Positions 1 through 6,193 of a DNA stretch of 10,028 nt are shown in pieces; the first letter of the stretch is position 1, and every line of letters starts with the position of its first letter. A program made the translations under genes and the position numbers. Source of the DNA: Aliitabrizicola sp031425325 (GTDB taxonomy: Bacteria > Pseudomonadota > Alphaproteobacteria > Rhodobacterales > Rhodobacteraceae); the NCBI GenBank assembly GCA_031425325.1, contig JANPJD010000219.1, forward strand, positions 1 to 10,028, in the 5' to 3' direction. The notes under the pieces were generated by a model. It was given only the letters and a program-made list of their open reading frames with translations. It was not told the DNA's origin and searched no databases.

Positions 1-1
1 G

Positions 2-547
2 CGGCTTAGCCATGACGCGGTGATGGTCGGGGCAGGCACGCTGCGGGCGGATGATCCGGAACTGACCGTGCGCGGCTTCGGCGCGGTGCGCCAGCCCGTG
101 CGGATCGCGGTGGACAGCCGGGCCATGCTGCCGCCGGGCGCACGGCTGCTGCGAGAGGTGGCGGCGGCGCCGGTCTGGCTGTGTCATGCCGAGGGCGCCG
201 ATCCCTTGGCCGTGGCGACCCTGCGCGACGCCGGGGTGCGGATGTTCGCCTGCCGCGACGCAGAAGGGCAGGTCGATCTTCCCGACGCGCTTGCCGCCTT
301 GGGCAAGGCGGGTCTTACGCGCATCCTGTGCGAGGGGGGCGGCGCACTTGCGGCCTCGCTGTTGCGGCAAGGCCTGGTGGCCGAGGTCGTGACCTCCGGC
401 GCAGGGCGGGTGATCGGCGCGGACGGGCGCGCCTCGGTCGGACCGCTCGGGCTTGCGACGCTGGCCGATGCGCCCCGGCTGGCGCTGCGCGAGCTGTCCG
501 AGGTCGGGGGTGACGTAATGGCCCGCTGGGCGGTCTTGTTCGATTAG
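2..547 (+). CDS. ribD: RibD, C-terminal reductase domain (5' end outside window)
   Basis: This is the C-terminal part of the bifunctional riboflavin protein RibD (diaminohydroxyphosphoribosylaminopyrimidine deaminase / 5-amino-6-(5-phosphoribosylamino)uracil reductase). The open frame runs in from the left edge, starting at base 2 with R-L-S-H-D-A-V-M-V-G-A-G-T-L-R-A-D-D-P. That stretch is the typical RibD reductase signature (VGAGTLRADDPELTVRG). A later LCEGGGALAASLL motif fits the NADPH-binding, dihydrofolate-reductase-like fold. The zinc-binding deaminase domain would lie upstream of the window. The internal GTG at base 20 is not a real start, because the conserved sequence continues upstream of it. 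The gene ends with TAG at 545-547, 53 bases before the convergent kpsC stop. No clear terminator is visible in that gap. The family call is firm; only the upstream extent is unknown. Confidence 0.93.
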   Translation, partial: RLSHDAVMVGAGTLRADDPELTVRGFGAVRQPVRIAVDSRAMLPPGARLLREVAAAPVWLCHAEGADPLAVATLRDAGVRMFACRDAEGQVDLPDALAALGKAGLTRILCEGGGALAASLLRQGLVAEVVTSGAGRVIGADGRASVGPLGLATLADAPRLALRELSEVGGDVMARWAVLFD

Positions 548-600
548 GGAAAGATCACGGCGCGTTTTGCTGCTGCGGCTCCTGCCATGTTCGAAATGTG

Positions 601-2610
601 CTAGCCCTTGGACCACCGCAGCAACTTGCTCGCTGCGCCGCCCGTCCTCGTCAGCACGTCCCATCCTCTGCCTACGGTGACCCCGGCTGCCAGCCGGTCC
701 ACCACCACCTCAGCGGGGCAGGGCAGTCCGGTCACCGGGTCAATGTACCGCGGATAGGCGATCAGCGCCGCGTGGGCGAGGCCCCAGAGATCCGGCCGCG
801 CCTTGCGCCGCACTGGCGCGCCGCCAAGGTCGCGCGTCAGGCCCCAGCCCGCATAGAAGGGTTGGCCGAGGCAGGTGACGCGCAGCCCGCGCAGCAGCGC
901 TTCGAACCCCAGAAGCGAGGTCATCGTCCAGACCTCGGTGCCTTCGGTCAGCAGCGTTGCGGGATCGGCATGGCGCGCCACCGCGTCGGCGAGGCGGCGG
1001 ACATCCGCCTCGGGAACCCGTCCCGCGCGCAGCCCCGCCTCGACATCAGGATGCGGCTTCCAGACGATCACGGCATCGGGATTGTCGGCCCGCACCCGCT
1101 CCAGCAGGTCAAGGTTCGTTCGTACCTCGCAGGCGCCCAGACGGACCGAGGCATCATCCTCGACCTGCCCGGCCACAAGGATGCGCGGGGAAGGGGGCAG
1201 GTCGGGCGCAACACCGCCCGTACCATACTTGGACAGCCCGTGCGCCACGATGCGCGCAACCAGCCGCTCGGCCCGCAGCGCCCCGCCCGGCGGCGGCCCT
1301 GTGGCGATCAGCCTCTCGAGGCGGCTTTCCCGCGATGGATCGAAGTGCATGCCGAGATCGTCGAGCACCAGCGACAAAGGCGGCACCAATGCCGCGCCAA
1401 GCCCGCGCGAGCGCAGAAACCCGTCCTCGACCGTAATGACGGAACCGGGCGGCTGCGCCCCGCTCGCCCAGGCAAGCACAGGGTCCGCCCCGGCAAGGGC
1501 GCGGGCGCGCTCAGGCGGGGCAAAGCGCAGCGCCCGCTCGCGCCCGAAGAACCGCCGCAGGTGCGGGCGCTTCCAGCGGCGCATCCCTGTCGCGACATGG
1601 CCGTGGCGATCCTCGCGAAAAGCCCGCACTTCGGCCTCGAGCTGGTCCAGCGCCTCTTCGAAGCTGCACAGCCTGTCTCGGCAGGGGTCGTACCACAGCG
1701 GGGCCAGGATCATCGCCGCCGCGAACATCTGCGCGCGGGTCAGCTTGCGACCACGCCGGGGCGGGGGCGCTTCGTCGTCGGACAGGCCCCAGCCCGCATA
1801 GAAGGGCTGGCCGAACACGCGCGGGCGATGGCCCGCGAGGATCGCCTCGAACCCCATCAGCGAGGTCGCGGTGTAGACGGCGACGGCACCGTCCAGAAGC
1901 GCGTGGGGTGAAACGGCATCGGTCAGCAGCGTCACAGGGCCTGTCGCGTCCGCAGGCCCGTAATGCCCGGCGCGCAGGCCGAGCACCGCCTCGGGATGGG
2001 CCTTCAGCATGATGCGGTGGCCGGGGTGATCCTCTTGGGCCCGAACCAGCATCTCGCGGAAGGTCTGCGCCGTTGCCCCGCCATGCCGGACCGAGGAATC
2101 GTCGCGCAGTTGGTCCACCACCAGCACATAGCCCGGCGCCGGGGCGGGCAGGCCAGGGTCATGAAGGTTGTACTTCGACAGATGCGCCAGCCGCAGCCGC
2201 GCCATTCCGTCGCGCGCCCGGCCAAGCAGGGCGTGGTCGTCCAGCGGATGGCGCGCGAGCAAAGTCTCGAGGTCCGAGGGCGCGCTTGCGTCGAAATGCA
2301 CGCCGCTGCGGTCGAGCATCAGACCCAATGGCGCCCCCCCGGCACGGCCCGGGCGGATGCCCCGCAGGAAGGCATCCTCGATCCGCAACAGCCCCGCACC
2401 CGTCGTCTTTGCCACCGCCTCGCCCCGCGCGGCGCGCGGGCTGCGGCCCCAGACGGCGACCAGATCGTCGGGCCTGGGTCGCCCCAACCGGGGCGCAAGC
2501 CCCGCCAGCGTCAGGATGCGGCGCACCCGCCCCGGCAGCAGAAGGCCGCCCGAAAAGGCAAAGAGGCGCGCGGTGGCGGGCTGGTCAGTTGACGACACCG
2601 GACGCCGCAT
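601..2610 (-). CDS. kpsC: KpsC, dual-module capsule beta-Kdo transferase
   Basis: This 669-residue KpsC-type protein extends the poly-beta-Kdo linker joining ABC-transporter-dependent capsules to their lipid anchor, at the cytoplasmic face of the inner membrane. Two homologous glycosyltransferase modules are visible about 315 residues apart. Module 1 has IEDAFLR (77-83), QLRDD (167-171), KAHPE (203-207), TSLMGFE (249-255) and GQPFYAGWG (267-275). Module 2 has VEDGFLR (394-400), QVEDD (482-486), KPHPD (518-522), TSLLGFE (564-570) and GQPFYAGWG (582-590). Length and architecture match full-size KpsC. In the characterised family the two modules make different Kdo linkages; which does which here is not visible. 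The ATG lies 26 bases inside the 3' end of the upstream export gene, which suggests translational coupling. It is the last gene of the three-gene minus-strand unit. No transmembrane segment is obvious. Confidence 0.93.
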   Translation of the reverse strand: MRRPVSSTDQPATARLFAFSGGLLLPGRVRRILTLAGLAPRLGRPRPDDLVAVWGRSPRAARGEAVAKTTGAGLLRIEDAFLRGIRPGRAGGAPLGLMLDRSGVHFDASAPSDLETLLARHPLDDHALLGRARDGMARLRLAHLSKYNLHDPGLPAPAPGYVLVVDQLRDDSSVRHGGATAQTFREMLVRAQEDHPGHRIMLKAHPEAVLGLRAGHYGPADATGPVTLLTDAVSPHALLDGAVAVYTATSLMGFEAILAGHRPRVFGQPFYAGWGLSDDEAPPPRRGRKLTRAQMFAAAMILAPLWYDPCRDRLCSFEEALDQLEAEVRAFREDRHGHVATGMRRWKRPHLRRFFGRERALRFAPPERARALAGADPVLAWASGAQPPGSVITVEDGFLRSRGLGAALVPPLSLVLDDLGMHFDPSRESRLERLIATGPPPGGALRAERLVARIVAHGLSKYGTGGVAPDLPPSPRILVAGQVEDDASVRLGACEVRTNLDLLERVRADNPDAVIVWKPHPDVEAGLRAGRVPEADVRRLADAVARHADPATLLTEGTEVWTMTSLLGFEALLRGLRVTCLGQPFYAGWGLTRDLGGAPVRRKARPDLWGLAHAALIAYPRYIDPVTGLPCPAEVVVDRLAAGVTVGRGWDVLTRTGGAASKLLRWSKG
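838..869. repeat. Internal direct repeat in kpsC, copy in module 2
   Basis: Bases 838-869 match 1783-1814 at 31 of 32 positions, including 24 identical bases in a row (838-861 and 1783-1806). The offset is 945 bases, exactly 315 codons. Both copies encode the conserved GQPFYAGWG motif of the two KpsC modules, so this is a trace of the gene's internal duplication and not a mobile repeat. Confidence 0.85.
1783..1814. repeat. Internal direct repeat in kpsC, copy in module 1
   Basis: Partner of the repeat at 838-869, with one mismatch in 32 bases. It encodes the GQPFYAGWG motif of the N-terminal module (residues 267-275). Confidence 0.85.
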
Positions 2611-3751
2611 TGGCCGCGGCCGCCGTGCCGTTGAAGGCGGCGAGCGTCTTGGTCCACTGCACGAAGGGCGCTTCGGTCACATAGACCGTGTCGCCGTCGC
2701 GCACCCCGAAATCGCGCGCCTCGAACACGCCTGCGGGCGAGGTGAGGTCGATCACATAGATCATCCGCTGCTCACCCGAAAGATCGCTGCGTCCCAGCAC
2801 CGCGTTGGCCACCGGGGCGCTTTCGTTGCGGAAGATGAAGATGCCCGTGGGGTCAGCCACATTGGTGTTGAGCCCGCCGACCTGGGCCAGCGCCTCCATC
2901 GCGGACAGGGTCTGGGTCTCGAACGGGATGCGGCTTTGCGCGCCGGTCGCGCCGAAGGCCACGAAGGACCGGCGGTCCCGCTCGACCACGATCCGGTCGC
3001 CGGGGCGCAGCGCCACGTCGAGCGCGGGCTGCTCGTAGAGGTCCTGAAGCCAGACCTGCCCGCTGTGGGGTCCGCGCGTCACGCGTACCAGCGCCGCCGA
3101 CGGCTCGAGCGTGACGCCGCCCGCCTTGGCGAGCATCCCCGACAGCGTCCGCGTTGGCCGCTCGATCGGATAGACACCCTGCGCGCCCACCCCGCCCGAG
3201 ACGCTGACGGTTGCCCCGTCGCCCGCGACGCGCTGAACCGTCACCTGCGGGTCCGGGGTCTGCTGTTCCAGTTTTGCGGTGATCGTCTGGCGCAAGCCTT
3301 CGGGCGATTGCCCGGCGGCAAGGATGCGCCCCGCATAGGGCACGAAGATGAAGCCCTGCCCGTCGACCTGCACCTCGCTCAGCGCGGATACCCGCTGGCC
3401 GGTATTGCCCAGCAACGGATCGTCCCGCACGTTCTCGAACACCGTCAGCCCCAGCACGTCACCGGGCGCTATCAGGTCCGAGCCGATCACCTCGGCCCCC
3501 TCGAAGCGGTCGGTGAAGCCGAACGACGGCGTCAGCGTCGCCGCGCGCGCGACCCGGTCGTCGACCGAGACGACAAAGGCGTTGCCGCCCTCGATCACCG
3601 AGCCTTCGAAGATCTCGGTCTTGGTAGGCCCCGACCGGGGCAGGCCGCAGGCCGCGACAAGGCCTATTCCAAGCATAAGGCCGAAGCCGCGTGCCACCCG
3701 GAAAGCTGCATCCCTCACCGTGCCCTGACCCCCGCCCGTGCGTATCCCCAT
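2585..3751 (-). CDS. Outer-membrane polysaccharide export lipoprotein (OPX; Wza/KpsD/CtrA family)
   Basis: This periplasmic/outer-membrane channel protein should export capsular polysaccharide across the outer membrane. The N-terminus has a hydrophobic signal stretch ending in a lipobox L-V-A-A-C, with the lipidated cysteine at residue 35. A polysaccharide-export domain follows at roughly 85-165, with the D-x-I-A-P-G-D-V-L start and a V-D-G-x-G-F-I-F-V-P-Y-A-G segment. Two SLBB-like regions come next (about 170-245 and 260-345), each ending in a G-D-x-I/V-x-V motif. The tail after APFVQW could supply the membrane-spanning helix of Wza-type proteins; this last point is inference. The ATG at 3751 has no good ribosome site. 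A GTG at 3718 (codon 12) lies behind an AGGG and still leaves a full signal peptide, so it may be the true start. The gene sits 47 bases after kpsS and overlaps kpsC by 26. The exact subfamily is uncertain, so no symbol is given. Confidence 0.88.
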   Translation of the reverse strand: MGIRTGGGQGTVRDAAFRVARGFGLMLGIGLVAACGLPRSGPTKTEIFEGSVIEGGNAFVVSVDDRVARAATLTPSFGFTDRFEGAEVIGSDLIAPGDVLGLTVFENVRDDPLLGNTGQRVSALSEVQVDGQGFIFVPYAGRILAAGQSPEGLRQTITAKLEQQTPDPQVTVQRVAGDGATVSVSGGVGAQGVYPIERPTRTLSGMLAKAGGVTLEPSAALVRVTRGPHSGQVWLQDLYEQPALDVALRPGDRIVVERDRRSFVAFGATGAQSRIPFETQTLSAMEALAQVGGLNTNVADPTGIFIFRNESAPVANAVLGRSDLSGEQRMIYVIDLTSPAGVFEARDFGVRDGDTVYVTEAPFVQWTKTLAAFNGTAAAANAASGVVN

Positions 3752-3798
3752 CGACGCGAGACGCTACCGAAGCGGGCCTTGGAACGCCAGCGCATCCT

Positions 3799-5121
3799 TC
3801 ACCCGGCAAGCCGAAGCGGAACACGCCCCGCAGGCCGCGTCAGCGCGTCGTAGGGGTCGTGATCCGCCAGCATCATGTCGGTGATGCGCCGCAACAGCCG
3901 TCGTCTGCCACGCGCCGAATAGAATCCACCCGAGACCTGCGAGGTGGCAAGCAGGAAGCGGCGAAAGTCGCGATAGGCCGCCGCGTCCGGCGCCTGGGGT
4001 TCGGCGAAGAAGGCCGTGAGCGGCTGGTCCGATACGAGCCCCGGCTTGGCATAGACCGCTGCCCCGAAGGCCCGCGTCGGCAAGCCGCGCCAGAGCGCCT
4101 GCTGCGCCGCCGTCGAGTTGACCGTGACGGCACTTCGCGCGGCGTCGAGCAACCGGGCGAGCTTGCCGCCGCGCAAGAAATGGACGCGCCCCTCCACGCC
4201 GGCCGCCCGCGCCAGCCGCCGGATGTCCTGGGCGAGCGGCACACGCCCGTCCTCGAGCGGATGGGCCTTGAAGACGAGGTGATGATGCCCCGGCGCGCCA
4301 TTGGCGAAAGCCTCGATGCAAAGCGCAACGAATTCGGTCATCGAGCCGAACGGGCCATGCGCGCGAAAGCTCGCATCATGCCCCAGTTGCAGCAGCACGA
4401 GGTGATAGGGAAAGCCGCCCCCCAGCACCCGCCGCGTCGCCAGCCACCGCTCGGCCCGGTGCAGCGGCATGAGCAACAGGCGGCGCAGGTAAAGACGGAA
4501 CTCCGCCAGGACCGTCAGTCCGCGATGCGACGCGTAGGCCGGATAGGCAAGGCGACCGACCAGCACGAAGCCGTGGTAGAGCGCACCGTAGATGACATGC
4601 TCGCGCATGTCGCCCCAGCGCGCCGGTGCCTCGGCAAGCGGCGCATCGCCGGGGGTCAGGGCCGCGCGCATCTCGGCGAGGGTCAGGTCCATCAGCCGCG
4701 AATGTCCGTTCGCGCCGTCGCGCTCATAGGTGACCCACCAGGGGCGCAGATAGCCCTCCTCGAACACGTGCAGCCGCAGTCCGCGCGTGCGCGCGACCTC
4801 GCACGCGGCGGCATGAAGCGGGCGCGTGTCGCCGTAAAGCACGATGTCCGTAACGCAGCACTCGTCGATCAGGGCGACCAGCCGGGCGGGCCAGTCGGCG
4901 GGCGCGCCGCGATAGGCAATGTAGCGCGCAGGGTTGGTCCAGAAGGCGCGGTCGCCGCCGTTGAAGCCGACCCGCCAGACCGTCGCCCCCGCTGCCGTCA
5001 GCATGGCGGCCAGCCGGGCGAAGAAAGGTCCGTGCGGACCCTGAAGCAGCAGAAAGCACCTTTCCGTCGGCACGTCTTCCCCCGGGTGGCGGGCCGCGTC
5101 GTGTCCCCTTGCGCGGGCCAT
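3799..5121 (-). CDS. kpsS: KpsS, single-module capsule beta-Kdo transferase
   Basis: This KpsS-type protein adds the first beta-Kdo to the lipid acceptor (a lyso-phosphatidylglycerol in characterised systems), and KpsC then extends the linker. Family motifs seen are LLLQGPHGPFF (24-34), FEEGYLRP (120-127), FKAHPLEDG (284-292) and TVNSTAAQQAL (333-343). The length of 440 residues is slightly above the usual size. The excess is an unconserved N-terminus before residue 21, and the ATG at 5121 has no clear ribosome site. A GTG at 5073 (codon 17) is preceded by GGGGGAAGAC, a plausible ribosome site with suitable spacing, and would give a 424-residue protein starting just before the conserved block. 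It is the first gene of the minus-strand capsule unit and diverges from ribE across 158 bases. The family call is firm; the start is not. Confidence 0.92.
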   Translation of the reverse strand: MARARGHDAARHPGEDVPTERCFLLLQGPHGPFFARLAAMLTAAGATVWRVGFNGGDRAFWTNPARYIAYRGAPADWPARLVALIDECCVTDIVLYGDTRPLHAAACEVARTRGLRLHVFEEGYLRPWWVTYERDGANGHSRLMDLTLAEMRAALTPGDAPLAEAPARWGDMREHVIYGALYHGFVLVGRLAYPAYASHRGLTVLAEFRLYLRRLLLMPLHRAERWLATRRVLGGGFPYHLVLLQLGHDASFRAHGPFGSMTEFVALCIEAFANGAPGHHHLVFKAHPLEDGRVPLAQDIRRLARAAGVEGRVHFLRGGKLARLLDAARSAVTVNSTAAQQALWRGLPTRAFGAAVYAKPGLVSDQPLTAFFAEPQAPDAAAYRDFRRFLLATSQVSGGFYSARGRRRLLRRITDMMLADHDPYDALTRPAGRVPLRLAG

Positions 5122-5130
5122 CCGGGATCA

Positions 5131-5159
5131 ACGTGAACCGAAGCGGGCTGCCGTTCAAG
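5131..5159 (-). promoter_or_regulatory. Possible promoter of the kpsS-OPX-kpsC unit
   Basis: On the minus strand a CTTGAA (5159-5154), close to the alphaproteobacterial -35 CTTGAC, is followed after 17 bases by TCACGT (5136-5131), a poor -10. Transcription would begin near 5124, just at the annotated ATG. This fits better if translation starts at the GTG at 5073. It is weak evidence from pattern alone. Confidence 0.25.
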
Positions 5160-5220
5160 CGCCTTGACGCCGACGCCAGGCGCGGTGTGCGTGGCGCGCC
5201 CGGTCGAGGGGCCGACGGGG

Positions 5221-5250
5221 CTTGTCTCGGGCAGGGCGGGGGGCTACCTC
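5221..5250 (+). promoter_or_regulatory. Possible ribE promoter
   Basis: CTTGTC (5221-5226) resembles the alphaproteobacterial -35 CTTGAC. After 17 bases comes CTACCT (5244-5249), a GC-rich variant of the CTATAT-type -10. It lies about 30 bases before the ribE start, and the antisense capsule genes separate ribE from ribD, so a local promoter is needed. No FMN riboswitch consensus is seen between 5122 and 5279. Confidence 0.35.
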
Positions 5251-5279
5251 GACAAAGTCGCAGCAAGGGGAATTGCGCC

Positions 5280-5879
5280 ATGTTCACGGGCATCATCACC
5301 GACGTGGGCCAGGTGCTCGACCTCGTGCAGGAGGGCGACCTGCGCGCCCGCATCGCCACGGCCTACGAGGTGGAGCGTATCGACCTCGGGGCCTCGATCG
5401 CCTGCGACGGCGTCTGCCTGACGGTCGTCCGCACGGGCACGGTGCCGCAGAACTGGTTCGAGGTGCAGGTGTCGGGCGAGACGCTGTCGCGCACGACGCT
5501 GGGCGGCTGGGTGCAGGGCCGCCGGGTCAATCTCGAGCGGGCACTGCGTGTTGGCGATGAACTTGGCGGGCATATCGTGTCGGGCCATGTCGACGGCCTG
5601 GCTCAGGTCATGCGGGTGCGCCCCGAGGGCGACAGTCTGCGCGTCACACTTCGCGCGCCGATGCACCTTGCGGGGTTCATCGCGCCGAAGGGTTCGGTTG
5701 CGCTGAACGGCACGTCGCTTACGGTGAACGAGGTCGATGGCGCGGACTTCGGCATCAACCTCATCCCGCATACCCGGTCCGTCACGACCTGGAGCGAGGT
5801 CAGCGAAGGCAGCGCCGTCAACCTCGAGATCGACACGATGGCGCGCTACGTCGCCCGCCTGCGCGAGTGGAACGCGTAA
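5280..5879 (+). CDS. ribE: Riboflavin synthase, alpha subunit (RibE)
   Basis: Riboflavin synthase dismutates two molecules of 6,7-dimethyl-8-ribityllumazine into riboflavin and the pyrimidine intermediate, in the cytosol as a trimer. The 199-residue protein starts with the canonical MFTGII and shows the family's two lumazine-binding barrels. Matching motifs recur: ACDGVCLTV (41-49) with ALNGTSLTV (141-149), and NLERAL (84-89) with NLEIDTMARY (181-190). The linker GGHIVSGHVDG (96-106) is typical. The frame is open upstream to 5109, but the conserved N-terminus and an AAGGGG (5265-5270) nine bases ahead fix the start at ATG 5280. Length is normal for the family. It is separated from ribD by the antisense capsule block and from ribB by 314 bases. 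Some annotations call this gene ribC; the enzyme is the same. Confidence 0.96.
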   Translation: MFTGIITDVGQVLDLVQEGDLRARIATAYEVERIDLGASIACDGVCLTVVRTGTVPQNWFEVQVSGETLSRTTLGGWVQGRRVNLERALRVGDELGGHIVSGHVDGLAQVMRVRPEGDSLRVTLRAPMHLAGFIAPKGSVALNGTSLTVNEVDGADFGINLIPHTRSVTTWSEVSEGSAVNLEIDTMARYVARLREWNA

Positions 5880-6193
5880 GCAAACCCGGCGCACCCCGCT
5901 CGATCCGGCTTTCTGTTCGGGACGCCCCGCGCTTCGTTTCCCTTCTTCGCTCGGGACTCGGGTAGCAGAAGAAGCCCCGGCGGCATTTCGGGACTGCGTC
6001 CCGCTTCGCCCGGCCCCGGGCCTCGTTTCGGCACAAATACCCCACGGGGGTGCGGGGGTGTGAAACCCCCGCTGCGCCCCCTCCGCCGCGACCGGCCCGG
6101 GATCGGTCCGCCCCGCGACATGGCGGCACCCCGGCGGGGTCTGGCATTTGCCCGCCGCGCAGGCTAGGACGCGCGACAACTGCGGGGGCAAGC
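5880..6193. other. ribE-ribB spacer, rich in hairpins, no gene
   Basis: I see no credible gene here. The spacer holds a series of inverted repeats: CGGGAC-TGC-GTCCCG (5989-6003), GCCCGG-CC-CCGGGC (6008-6021), and the two hairpins listed separately at 6039-6072. The ribB frame stays open back to 6050, but that part lacks conserved sequence. A possible -35/-10 pair for ribB is CTGGCA (6141-6146) and CTAGGA (6164-6169); it is weak. The conserved core of an FMN riboswitch was looked for and not found. The spacer therefore most likely ends the ribE transcript and/or starts ribB separately. Confidence 0.6.
6039..6072 (+). repeat. Tandem hairpin element, possible terminator or dispersed intergenic repeat
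   Basis: Two stems abut. ACCCC (6039-6043) pairs with GGGGT (6047-6051) around a 3-base loop. GCGGGGGT (6052-6059) pairs perfectly with ACCCCCGC (6065-6072) around GTGAA. The preceding GCACAAATA and this double GC stem resemble an intergenic sequence I recall as frequent in Rhodobacterales genomes; this is from memory and was not searched. There is no U-run after the second stem, so simple intrinsic termination is not assured. It lies 159 bases after the ribE stop and about 120 before ribB. Confidence 0.55.

Noticed and set aside
548..600. Terminator between the convergent ribD and kpsC
   Set aside because: No GC-rich stem followed by a T-run is visible on either strand. The only TTTT follows no stem.
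598..1911. Long + strand frame of 437 codons opposite kpsC
   Set aside because: It lies wholly antisense to the clearly conserved kpsC and has no family motif. It is a by-product of high GC.
2168..3853. 561-codon + strand frame opposite the OPX and kpsC genes
   Set aside because: It is antisense to two well-supported genes and its composition is arginine/proline-rich as expected of a shadow frame.
601..5121. Capsule block as a recent mobile insertion
   Set aside because: No integrase, insertion sequence, target duplication or flanking inverted repeats are visible, and base composition resembles the flanks.
3691..5136. 481-codon + strand frame opposite kpsS
   Set aside because: It is antisense to kpsS, which shows clear family motifs in the other direction.
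5244..6191. 315-codon minus frame opposite ribE
   Set aside because: It runs antisense to ribE and into a non-coding spacer, and no motif is seen.
5122..6193. FMN riboswitch upstream of ribE or ribB
   Set aside because: Both upstream regions were read for the conserved core (an AGGGNGGGUG-like start and the GGUGAAAUUCC and ACCGGCGGU-like blocks). None is present. The GC-rich hairpins there do not match it.
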